The notes beneath the pieces were generated by a model. It saw nothing but the letters and a program-made list of their open reading frames with translations. It ran no database searches and was not told the DNA's origin. Made by a program: the position numbers and the translations under genes. From positions 1-32,166 of the forward strand of contig JAEUUT010000221.1 in the NCBI GenBank assembly GCA_016787415.1: a DNA stretch of 32,166 nucleotides, written 5' to 3'. The DNA is from Saprospiraceae bacterium. Lineage in GTDB: Bacteria; Bacteroidota; Bacteroidia; Chitinophagales; Saprospiraceae. This document shows positions 16,152 to 23,197 of the stretch, one piece after another (the first letter of the stretch is position 1; each line of letters begins with the position of its first letter).

Positions 16152-16276
16152 ACAGTTCGGTCAGTGGTTCATGTGATTAGAATTCGGTTGCGAAGGAGGA
16201 TTGGTTAGGTGTTGTTTTATACGTTAACGTCTGTGTCGGGCATTACAGTATGTGAGAATGGCAAGAGAAAGGAAAT

Positions 16277-17311
16277 TTGTTAAAATTATATATTTTGGAA
16301 CGCTTCATTTCGCACCCGCCATCAGAGGCCAGTGTCTGTTTTACGGAAATTGCCGCTCATATCTCCAGGCATCTGATCCAGGCACAGTCCAGTATTTGTA
16401 TTGCTGTTTGCTGGTTTTCGCACCAGCAAATTTTTGATGCGCTGATGAATCGCCTTCGAGCCGGTATATCCGTAGAACTTTTGCTTGAATATGATACGCA
16501 AAACATTCGCCCAGACGGGCTTGATTTTCAGTTTTTTATACAAAAAGGAGGCTTGCTTTTTGGCAATCGGGGCACAGGTTTGATGCATCATAAATTTGCC
16601 ATCATCGACCATCGAATACTGCTTACGGGTTCTTTCAACTGGACTTACAACACCAATGCAGAAAATATTATCGTATTTCAAGATCTATTTTGTGTGGAGG
16701 CTTTCCGGCAAGAGTATCAAGCATTGAAAAAAAGCGCTAAAAGAATTCTCCATGTCGACCCATCCGATGCCAAGCAGTTTGTTCCCTTCCCTTTATTTGA
16801 AAACACATTGTTTACACTGCCTGATTTGCGAAGAAAAATTGGGAGTGGTACAAACGTTTGGGTAATAAAAGCAGGCCCAAAAAGTATCGTCGATATAGAT
16901 TTTTTCAATCGTAAACGCTTGTGCTTTGATGCACAAAAATTGCTAAAGCCCTATTGGGTCTTGTATCGAAAATGGTCTGACACCTTGTTCGAATCGGTAT
17001 TGGAGGAATGCGATATGTCGCCCGGCAAACGTCGGGAAATAATTTGTTGGACACGCCGTGTGAAAATCGGAGACCTCGTGATGCTCACTGAAAACAAATC
17101 GCCTGTCCTTCTTGCTATTGGTATTGTTCAATCTGTGCCAAAAATGCACGAAGGCGTGTATTTTTCGACGTATCGGGAAGTACAGTGGCTTCATGTAATG
17201 CTGCACAAGAATTATCCATTGCCTGAAACAGCGCCTATGCATCGAATTGGCAAATACAAGGGATCAGCCCTCCGCGTGTTGCAGGAGGTAATGGGCGAAA
17301 AGTTAATGTAA
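16277..17311 (+). CDS. Phospholipase D-fold nuclease with probable EVE/PUA-like C-terminal domain
   Basis: In this 344-residue protein, residues about 20-155 form a PLD-superfamily domain with one HxKx4D motif (His104, Lys106, Asp111) followed by LLTGSFNWT. One motif implies a dimer, as in Nuc and BfiI. From about residue 190 a second domain has VWVIKAG, then KIGDLVMLTENKS, AIGIVQSV and YREVQWLHV. That order recalls the EVE/PUA-like domain of McrB-type restriction proteins, which reads modified bases; this is a recall-based call. The gene is visibly AT-richer than its neighbours and its start is uncertain (TTG at 16277 after AGAAAGGA), which suggests transfer. A DNA-repair or lipid-cleaving role is possible. 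Confidence 0.68.
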   Translation: MLKLYILERFISHPPSEASVCFTEIAAHISRHLIQAQSSICIAVCWFSHQQIFDALMNRLRAGISVELLLEYDTQNIRPDGLDFQFFIQKGGLLFGNRGTGLMHHKFAIIDHRILLTGSFNWTYNTNAENIIVFQDLFCVEAFRQEYQALKKSAKRILHVDPSDAKQFVPFPLFENTLFTLPDLRRKIGSGTNVWVIKAGPKSIVDIDFFNRKRLCFDAQKLLKPYWVLYRKWSDTLFESVLEECDMSPGKRREIICWTRRVKIGDLVMLTENKSPVLLAIGIVQSVPKMHEGVYFSTYREVQWLHVMLHKNYPLPETAPMHRIGKYKGSALRVLQEVMGEKLM

Positions 17312-17333
17312 CGTAGGCTTGGGACAGATTTTT

Positions 17334-17500
17334 TAGAAACTGTTTTAAAACCCCTTCCGAGGCGAAAAGGGTAAGGTTTTAAGGATAGATGAAATCCATT
17401 TTTGAAGGCATAGTGGTACCTATTCCTTTAAAAATGGATAAAATATAGCCTTAAAAGATAAGCCTTTGCGGCCGGAGAGGGGTTTTAAAACAGTTTCTTA
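17334..17500. repeat. Hairpin element F, imperfect inverted repeat of about 165 bp
   Basis: The outer arms AGAAACTGTTTTAAAACCCC (from 17335) and GGGGTTTTAAAACAGTTTCT (to 17498) are exact complements over 20 nt. Pairing continues imperfectly to the apex near 17408-17425 (GCATAGTGGTACCTATTCC). The element lies between convergent genes, and the TAA of the M28 peptidase is at its right edge. The GCATAGTGG apex and the A/T-rich stem layout match element E. Confidence 0.82.
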
Positions 17501-18526
17501 GGATTTTGGACTACTACTATACAAGAAAGCCAACATCGTTTGGCCCACGGCCTGCAAGGTATTTTTATCGATAATGCTCATGTTATCGGCGTGGCGGTGG
17601 TGGTGGCGACCGAAAGGATCATCACCCTCATTTGGAGTGCTGATAATATCGATCATTGGAATGCTTGCTCCGCGGGCTACGAATACATGGTCGTCGGTGA
17701 TGCCGGTGCGCGTTTCAGGAATAAAATAACTGCTATAACCCAGGGAGGAAGCGAGTGACCATATTTTATCAACTGTTTGGGGTGCTACCTGCATGGAAAT
17801 ACCTTCTTTCATAAAACGGGCATCTTTAGCGCCTACCATATCGAGCAAAACGGACGAATAAGGCATGTAGCCCGGCTTGTGCAGGTGGCTGGCCCAGTAC
17901 TGTGAGCCGAGACACCAGGTTTCGGGGGCGCCGTTGTCGTCGCCCTGGTCTTCCACATCGAACAGAATCAGGTCGACGCCCTGATCGACGGGGTGGGCAG
18001 CCAGGCCGCGGGCAATTTCGAGCAGCACAGCAGCGCCGCTGCCACCATCATCGGCGCCATCAATCGGTGTGGTTTTATTTTTATCATCCTTGTCTGCCTG
18101 AAAACGGCTGTCCCAGTGTGCTGCCAGCAGGATGCGGCGTGGCAATTCGGGGCGATATTGAGCGATGATATTGACGGCTTTGAACTGCGTGCCTTTGTAA
18201 TGGGTTGCCTCAAATTTTTGGGAAATGACCGTGAACCCGTATCGTTTGAATTCATCGGCAAACCAGGTAGCACATTTTTGATGCGCTGGAGTATTGGGCA
18301 CACGTGGGCCAAAAGCCACCTGTTTCTGAACAAAAACAAAGGCCGAATCAGCATTGAATGGTGGCACTTCCACCTTAATGGTCGGTTCTGTCGGTGGAGG
18401 AGGTGTTGGTTTAGGGCCGCCTCCCGACATCAAAAATGGCTGAATGACTGCAAAAACAGTCGACACAAGCAACGCTCCAATCAGCACATAAGCCAATACG
18501 CGGGAGCGGGATGTTCTTTTACTCAT
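17498..18526 (-). CDS. M28-family zinc peptidase or glutaminyl cyclase-like, membrane anchored
   Basis: The 342-residue protein has an N-terminal hydrophobic anchor (about residues 10-32), a Pro-rich linker and an M28 domain. Metal and catalytic residues are visible in AAHWDSR, GADDGGSGAAVLLE, DLILFDVEDQGD, VLLDMVGAKD and a His-rich segment HHHRHADNMS. The WDSR and LDMVG forms resemble glutaminyl-peptide cyclotransferases, which form N-terminal pyroglutamate in the periplasm, more than aminopeptidases. The true activity cannot be fixed by reading. It is the third gene of a − strand run after GT2 and the LptG-like gene. The last residues (SSSPKS) look like degraded heptamer units and end at hairpin F. 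Confidence 0.82.
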   Translation of the reverse strand: MSKRTSRSRVLAYVLIGALLVSTVFAVIQPFLMSGGGPKPTPPPPTEPTIKVEVPPFNADSAFVFVQKQVAFGPRVPNTPAHQKCATWFADEFKRYGFTVISQKFEATHYKGTQFKAVNIIAQYRPELPRRILLAAHWDSRFQADKDDKNKTTPIDGADDGGSGAAVLLEIARGLAAHPVDQGVDLILFDVEDQGDDNGAPETWCLGSQYWASHLHKPGYMPYSSVLLDMVGAKDARFMKEGISMQVAPQTVDKIWSLASSLGYSSYFIPETRTGITDDHVFVARGASIPMIDIISTPNEGDDPFGRHHHRHADNMSIIDKNTLQAVGQTMLAFLYSSSPKS

Positions 18527-18583
18527 GAGAGTGATAATGGTTTTAAATATCTTACGGAATTCCTCTTTCTATCATTTCCCTCC

Positions 18584-18646
18584 TTGCCTCTTGCCCTTTG
18601 CTCTTTGCCCCTTCTCACCTCTCACTTCTCACCTCTCACCTCTCTT
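18584..18646. repeat. Heptanucleotide array, nine units, two unit types
   Basis: Nine consecutive 7-nt units can be read in one phase: TTGCCTC, TTGCCCT, TTGCTCT, TTGCCCC, TTCTCAC, CTCTCAC, TTCTCAC, CTCTCAC, CTCTCTT. The array spans the tandem gap downstream of the LptG-like gene and touches its stop codon (18645-18647). There is no inverted partner. The CTCTCAC type also occurs at 10024-10044. Confidence 0.9.
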
Positions 18647-19730
18647 ACTTCTGCGCCCTGCTCACCAGCCACACCGCCACTACTGCAAAAATCATATTGG
18701 GTATCCACATACCCACGATCACGGGCACAGTACCGCTGATGGCAAAAGACACGGCAAATTTTGAAAGCAGGATAAATGCAGCGCCAATACCAATGCCCAA
18801 AGCCAGGTGCAGCCCCATACCACCCCTTACCTTCCGGCCGGCCACAGCCAGCCCGATAATGGTAAGGATAATATTGGTAAACGCATCTGCTGTGCGCCGC
18901 TGCATTTCAATTGCATAACTTCGGTTGGCAATGCCCCGGCTTTCATCGCGGGCGATGGCCGCCAGCAATTCGCCTGTGGTCATGGCCTGATTCTGGTTCT
19001 GGTAGTAAATAAAATCCTGCGGGCCCAGATTGATAATGGTATCGATCGGTGTTGTGTAACGCTTATACGTTTCGTGCAGGCCGTTGAAGGTACGCACGGT
19101 GTAGTTGTTCAGTTCCCAGCGCTGCCGGTCGGGTTTCCACTTCATATTTTCCGCTTCCAGAATACTGGAGATGCGGTTGCCTTCAAATTTTTCGAGTCGA
19201 AGGCCATTGCCCGACTGGTTGGTTTTGTTGTAACCTCTTATGTACACCTTGGTGTCGGGCGCTACCAGAAAATGCACGTTGGAAGATCGCCCTTTCTCCT
19301 GGTCGGTCCAGACATAGGTGTTTTCAAAGTTCAATTTCCATTCATTGGTATACGGAATAATCAAGTGGTTGAGCAGCAAATGCAAGGCGACCACCAGCCC
19401 CCCGGCCATGAGATAGGGTTTCAGCAAACGACCAAAACTCACCCCGGCATTCAGCACCGACAGAATTTCAGAATTAAATGCCAGCCTGGAGGTAAAAAAT
19501 ACGACGGCAATGAGCGTGTACAGCGGCAGCAACAAGCCGGCCATATGAAGCATGAACCCTATGTAGTACGCCAGGATGTCTTTCCAGGTACAAGGTTTTT
19601 CAATGATAGACTGCACCTTGTCGCTGAAATCAATCGCTACTGTGATCAGTGTACAGATCAGCAGCGAAAAAAGCATCGTGTTCAGGTATTGCCGAATCAA
19701 ATATTTGTCCAGCACCTTTAATTTCAGCAT
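18645..19730 (-). CDS. LptF/LptG family LPS export permease
   Basis: The 361-residue inner-membrane protein belongs to the YjgP/YjgQ family, which forms the membrane part of the Lpt ABC exporter that pulls LPS out of the inner membrane. It opens with LDKYLIRQYLNTMLFSLL, has N-terminal membrane helices to about residue 120 with LPLYTLIAVVFFTSRLAFNSEILSV, a periplasmic domain of about 150 residues, and C-terminal helices with MQRRTADAFTNIILTIIGLA and a GAAFILLSKF segment. It resembles LptG more than LptF, but I would not fix the paralogue. The GT2 gene is 48 nt upstream on the same strand, consistent with an envelope operon. Confidence 0.88.
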   Translation of the reverse strand: MLKLKVLDKYLIRQYLNTMLFSLLICTLITVAIDFSDKVQSIIEKPCTWKDILAYYIGFMLHMAGLLLPLYTLIAVVFFTSRLAFNSEILSVLNAGVSFGRLLKPYLMAGGLVVALHLLLNHLIIPYTNEWKLNFENTYVWTDQEKGRSSNVHFLVAPDTKVYIRGYNKTNQSGNGLRLEKFEGNRISSILEAENMKWKPDRQRWELNNYTVRTFNGLHETYKRYTTPIDTIINLGPQDFIYYQNQNQAMTTGELLAAIARDESRGIANRSYAIEMQRRTADAFTNIILTIIGLAVAGRKVRGGMGLHLALGIGIGAAFILLSKFAVSFAISGTVPVIVGMWIPNMIFAVVAVWLVSRAQK

Positions 19731-19751
19731 GAAAAACTACTTAAAACTTGT

Positions 19752-19781
19752 TCAGACTCAAGACTTACGACTCAGGACTTA
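19752..19781. repeat. Solitary GTCCTGA-type heptamer array (half of family A)
   Basis: On the − strand the units GTCCTGA, GTCGTAA, GTCTTGA and GTCTGAA follow directly after the TAA stop of the GT2 gene. There is no inverted partner and no GTAGAGTACACC core, so this is either a precursor or a remnant of an A-type hairpin. Confidence 0.75.
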
Positions 19782-20501
19782 CCTCTTTGCCCAAAGATTG
19801 TATTTCAAAATACAATATATAGCCCTAAATCCGTCTTTAGCGCCTATTTTTTTGCCTTCCGCATACGAGCGGCCGTAGTAGGAAATGCCCACCTCATAAA
19901 TTCGGATTTCCGGAATACGGCTGATACGGGCAGTTACTTCCGGCTCGAACCCGAAGCGTTTTTCACGCAACTTCAGTCCTTTCAGTATGTCGGCCTTGAA
20001 CAGTTTGTAACAGGTCTCCATGTCCGTCAGGTTGAGGTTGGTAAACATATTGGAAATAAACGTCAGAAATTTGTTTCCGATGCTATGCCAGAAAAATAAA
20101 ATGCGATGCGGCCGCCCGCCCATAAAGCGCGAGCCGTACACAATGTCGGCATAACCATCCAGTACGGGGCGCAGCAAAATGTTGTATTCAGTCGGGTCAT
20201 ATTCCAGATCGGCATCCTGAATAACGATATATTCTCCATTGGCATATTGAATCCCCGTATGCAAAGCAGCGCCTTTCCCCTGATTTACTTCGTGTTTTCT
20301 GTATTGAATATTGAGTTCGGGGTTAGCATCCATGTAGCGTTTGATGGCGCCTTCGGTGTCGTCTGAGGAGCAGTCATTGGTGATAATGACCTCCTTTTGC
20401 ATACCGCCGATCAGTTCCACTGCCTTGATTTTATCCAGGATGCGGTGGATGGTACGTTCTTCATTGTATGCAGGAACAACTATCGACAAGGTTTGACTCA
20501 T
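19779..20501 (-). CDS. Family 2 glycosyltransferase (dolichyl-phosphate-mannose-synthase-like)
   Basis: The 240-residue GT-A enzyme starts with LSIVVPAYNEERTIHRILDKI and has the nucleotide-sugar motifs TNDCSSDDTEG, QGKGAALHTGIQYANGEYIVIQDADLEYDP (DxD metal site) and YGSRFMGG. This layout is that of Dpm1/GtrB-type enzymes that load a sugar onto a polyprenyl phosphate. No C-terminal membrane helices are seen, so it is a peripheral membrane enzyme. The donor sugar is not predictable. A −7 box lies just upstream, and the LptG-like and M28 genes follow on the same strand. Its stop abuts a heptamer array. Confidence 0.9.
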   Translation of the reverse strand: MSQTLSIVVPAYNEERTIHRILDKIKAVELIGGMQKEVIITNDCSSDDTEGAIKRYMDANPELNIQYRKHEVNQGKGAALHTGIQYANGEYIVIQDADLEYDPTEYNILLRPVLDGYADIVYGSRFMGGRPHRILFFWHSIGNKFLTFISNMFTNLNLTDMETCYKLFKADILKGLKLREKRFGFEPEVTARISRIPEIRIYEVGISYYGRSYAEGKKIGAKDGFRAIYCILKYNLWAKR

Positions 20502-20536
20502 AGCGTTGATGGGCAGGTAACAGGCGTGTGAAAACG

Positions 20537-20544
20537 CAAAGGTA
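20537..20544 (-). promoter_or_regulatory. Putative −7 box of the GT2–LptG–M28 operon
   Basis: The − strand reads TACCTTTG, 35 nt ahead of the ATG at 20501. No clear −33 partner. The rest of the gap to 20707 is AT-rich and without a convincing gene. Confidence 0.4.
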
Positions 20545-20707
20545 AGCCGGGTTTTAGAAATTGTTGTTTTTGCCTGATTTGCGACATTTGAAAAGTTTAA
20601 CTAAAAATTGTTTTGCATTCAGAAACTTAAGGCATGCAAATTGCGTTAACCTGTTTGTAATCAATAAATTAATCCAGTTCTCGATCATCACAAAAACTAC
20701 TCTATCC

Positions 20708-20881
20708 ATGGCTCGTCGTATCCAACAATTCCGCCGTTTGTGGCGCATTTCGCCACTCCTTGCCTTCGCCTACCTTCGCCGCAAAATGACGCGGCAGGCA
20801 AAGCGCATCATCACTGTAGATGAATGGAACATCAACTGGCTGGGCGAGGAAATGCGCCCGTTCAACAGCCTGCGCCATTAG
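20708..20881 (+). CDS. Small basic hypothetical protein (57 aa)
   Basis: I do not recognise this 57-residue ORF. It starts at ATG 20708 with MARRIQQFRRLW, is strongly basic in the first 35 residues (many Arg/Lys), and ends with an acidic/aromatic patch (VDEWNINWLGEEMRP). The frame is open upstream, but the upstream DNA is AT-rich with different composition, which supports starting here. It sits 100 nt before the membrane-fusion protein gene on the same strand. It could be a small nucleic-acid-binding protein or a chance ORF. Confidence 0.4.
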   Translation: MARRIQQFRRLWRISPLLAFAYLRRKMTRQAKRIITVDEWNINWLGEEMRPFNSLRH

Positions 20882-20922
20882 TCTGCCCAAAAGACATCCT
20901 TCCTTCCTATTTCTAAACCACC

Positions 20923-20953
20923 TTGGCTGTTTCGTGTTAATGTTCTAATCTTG
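20923..20953 (+). promoter_or_regulatory. Putative promoter of the efflux adaptor operon
   Basis: TTG at 20923-20925 and TAATCTTG at 20946-20953 are 20 nt apart. The −7 box has one mismatch to TAnnTTTG. It would give a leader of about 25 nt before the ATG at 20982. Confidence 0.4.
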
Positions 20954-20981
20954 CAGTTCCTGCGCACACAGAACATTACAC

Positions 20982-22022
20982 ATGAAACACTTTCCCTTTC
21001 TGTTTTCTCTTTTACTCCTTGCTTCCTGCCACAAAACTGAGAAACCGGCTGCTGCTCCTGCCGGCCCTGTCAGTGGCAACCTGAACGTCACGTCCGTAGA
21101 AGGTTACAAGGTCAAAACAAGCATTCTGACAGAAAATGTAACCACCAGCGGTTCGTTGCTTCCCTCGGAAGAAACCGAACTGCACCCAGAGGCTTCCGGC
21201 CGTGTGGTAGGCCTGCACTTGCCCGAAGGCCGCTCCGTGAGAAAAGGTGAACTGCTGCTCAAAATTTTTGACGAAGACCTCACTTCGCAACTGCACAAAC
21301 TGGAAACGCAGATCAAACAGGCGGAAATTACCGAACAACGCCTGGCTGATCTGATCAAGGTAAAAGGCGTGAGCCAGCAGGAATACGACCTGGCTATTTT
21401 GCAAACGCAAACCCTGCGCAGCGAACTCCAACTGGTAAAAATCAATATTAGCAAAACAGAACTGCGCGCACCTTACGATGGCACCGTCGGCTTGCGCAAC
21501 ATCAGCCTCGGCGCCTACGTCACACCTTCCACGGCGGTTACCACCCTTCGTTCGGCAGCAGCGCTGAAACTCGATTTTTCCGTTCCCGAAAAATATAGCC
21601 ACCTGATTAAAACCGGCCAAACGGTCAGTTTTAAGGTGGAAGGCAACGAAACGCCGCACACAGCCGTCGTACAGGCCACCGAACAAAGCATTGAAGCCAA
21701 TTCGCGCAACCTGCGCGTTCGGGCGCTCGTACGCGACAGCAAGGGCCTGCTCCCGGGCGCATTTGCCGAAGTGACCCTGGCGCTGGGCAACAACCAGCAG
21801 GCACTGCTTATTCCCAACCAGGCGGTGATTCCGCAAGCCCGTGATAAAAAAGTTATCATCAACAAAAATGGCAAGGCAAAATTCGTGACCGTAAAAACGG
21901 GTATCCGCCAATCCAGCATGATCGAAATTACCGAAGGACTGGAAGCAGGCGACACTGTTTGCACCACCGGCATTCTTTTCCTGCGCCCTGACGCGCCTGT
22001 CAATTTTTCCAAAGTAGAATAA
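20982..22022 (+). CDS. Periplasmic adaptor (membrane-fusion) lipoprotein of an efflux system
   Basis: This 346-residue HlyD/AcrA-type adaptor has a lipobox LLLLASC (Cys16). It then has the barrel-sandwich strand ASGRVVGLHLPEGRSVRKGELLLKI, a coiled-coil hairpin (about residues 95-150, with EDLTSQLHKLETQIKQAEI and SQQEYDLAILQTQ), the return strand LRAPYDGTVGLRNISLGAYV, a β-barrel domain and a membrane-proximal domain (VIPQARDKKVIINKNGKA). Such adaptors link an inner-membrane pump to an outer-membrane channel. Here no RND pump or TolC gene follows. Instead an MFS gene begins 5 nt after the stop, so pairing with that MFS protein or with a remote pump are both possible. Confidence 0.9.
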   Translation: MKHFPFLFSLLLLASCHKTEKPAAAPAGPVSGNLNVTSVEGYKVKTSILTENVTTSGSLLPSEETELHPEASGRVVGLHLPEGRSVRKGELLLKIFDEDLTSQLHKLETQIKQAEITEQRLADLIKVKGVSQQEYDLAILQTQTLRSELQLVKINISKTELRAPYDGTVGLRNISLGAYVTPSTAVTTLRSAAALKLDFSVPEKYSHLIKTGQTVSFKVEGNETPHTAVVQATEQSIEANSRNLRVRALVRDSKGLLPGAFAEVTLALGNNQQALLIPNQAVIPQARDKKVIINKNGKAKFVTVKTGIRQSSMIEITEGLEAGDTVCTTGILFLRPDAPVNFSKVE

Positions 22023-22027
22023 AGCAG

Positions 22028-23191
22028 GTGGGCATATTTACCAACTTTTCCAACAACCGGACGGCAAGAGCCATCGGGCTCATTTTCACGGCAACTGGCC
22101 TGCTGTATGGCACCTGGTCGGCCCTGATTCCGTATATCAAGGAAAAATTCGGCCTCGATGAAGCACAACTGGGGCTCCTCCTACTGTCGCTACCTGCGGG
22201 CGTGACGCTGATGAATCCCCTTGCTGTGCCCATCCTGCACCGCTTCGGGGCCGCCCGAATGGCGCGCGCTTCTCTGGCACTGGCATCTACACTGTTTATT
22301 GCGCCCTTGTTTGCGCCCTCGGTGTGGCTACTGGCACTGGCGCTTTTTCTGGCAGGCGCTGCTTTTTCCGCTACCAATGTTGCCATGAACACCTGTTCGA
22401 CCATGCTGGAAGAACAGGCCAATATTCGCATCATGTCTACCTGCCACGGGCTATGGTCAACAGGCGCTATGTCGGGCTCCGCACTGGCCAGCCTGATTAC
22501 CGGCATGGGCGTTTGGCCTCCGGTATACAGCATGTCGGTTTCCATGATTTTGATCTTGATGGCTCTCTCGACGGTACGCACCATGAACGGATTGCAGGAA
22601 CGAGAACCACATGCAGAGGAACACGCCGGGAAAAAATTTGCCTTCCCCAATGCCATGCTCTGGAGCCTGATTACCATCAGCCTGTGTACCAACCTCGCGG
22701 AAGGCACCATGGCCGACTGGTCGGCAGTGTATATGAAAGAAGTGCTTTCCTCTCCGGCCTATATGATCGGCTGGGGTTTTTCGGCCTACGCGTTTTTTAT
22801 GGCGAGCGGCCGGTTTTTCGGCGATATGCTGCTGGTTCGCTTTGGAGAAAGGGTGGCGTTGATGGGTGGCGGACTGATAGCAGCCGCGGGTTTGTTATTG
22901 TCGGTACTCGTTCAGCATCCGGTGACAGCGCTGCTGGGTTTTGCGATGGTCGGCGCGGGCGTATCTTTGGGGGCGCCTATTTTGTACGGCGCTTCGGCAC
23001 GTGTGCCTGGAATGGCGCCGGGCGCCGGACTGGCTACGATGAATACCTTTGCCATGGTTGGTTTTCTGGGTGGCCCCGCCGTCATTGGCTTTATCGCCAA
23101 GTCGTGGAGCCTGCCCGTGGCGTTTGTGCTGGTAGCCATTGCGGCGATGTTCTGGGCCTGGCGCGCTTATCAAACCAATGCAATCAAGTAA
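22028..23191 (+). CDS. Major facilitator superfamily transporter (YbjJ-like)
   Basis: The 387-residue protein has about twelve hydrophobic segments. The first follows ARAIGLIFTATGLLYGTWSALIPYIKEKFGLDEAQLGLLLLSLP, as in the YbjJ/FucP-related MFS group, and a short charged loop after residue 190 separates the two halves. The start is GTG at 22028, only 5 nt after the adaptor stop, suggesting translational coupling. The ligand is unknown. The MFS gene, the adaptor and the downstream dehydrogenase are closely spaced and form one likely operon. Confidence 0.85.
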   Translation: MGIFTNFSNNRTARAIGLIFTATGLLYGTWSALIPYIKEKFGLDEAQLGLLLLSLPAGVTLMNPLAVPILHRFGAARMARASLALASTLFIAPLFAPSVWLLALALFLAGAAFSATNVAMNTCSTMLEEQANIRIMSTCHGLWSTGAMSGSALASLITGMGVWPPVYSMSVSMILILMALSTVRTMNGLQEREPHAEEHAGKKFAFPNAMLWSLITISLCTNLAEGTMADWSAVYMKEVLSSPAYMIGWGFSAYAFFMASGRFFGDMLLVRFGERVALMGGGLIAAAGLLLSVLVQHPVTALLGFAMVGAGVSLGAPILYGASARVPGMAPGAGLATMNTFAMVGFLGGPAVIGFIAKSWSLPVAFVLVAIAAMFWAWRAYQTNAIK

Positions 23192-23197
23192 CTGCTT

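Noticed and set aside
16252..16437. Alternative ATG-started frame at the beginning of the phospholipase-D gene, suggesting a frameshift
   Set aside because: The frame from TTG 16277 already gives a normal PLD N-terminal helix region through the HKD motif, so no frameshift is needed, though the exact start is uncertain.
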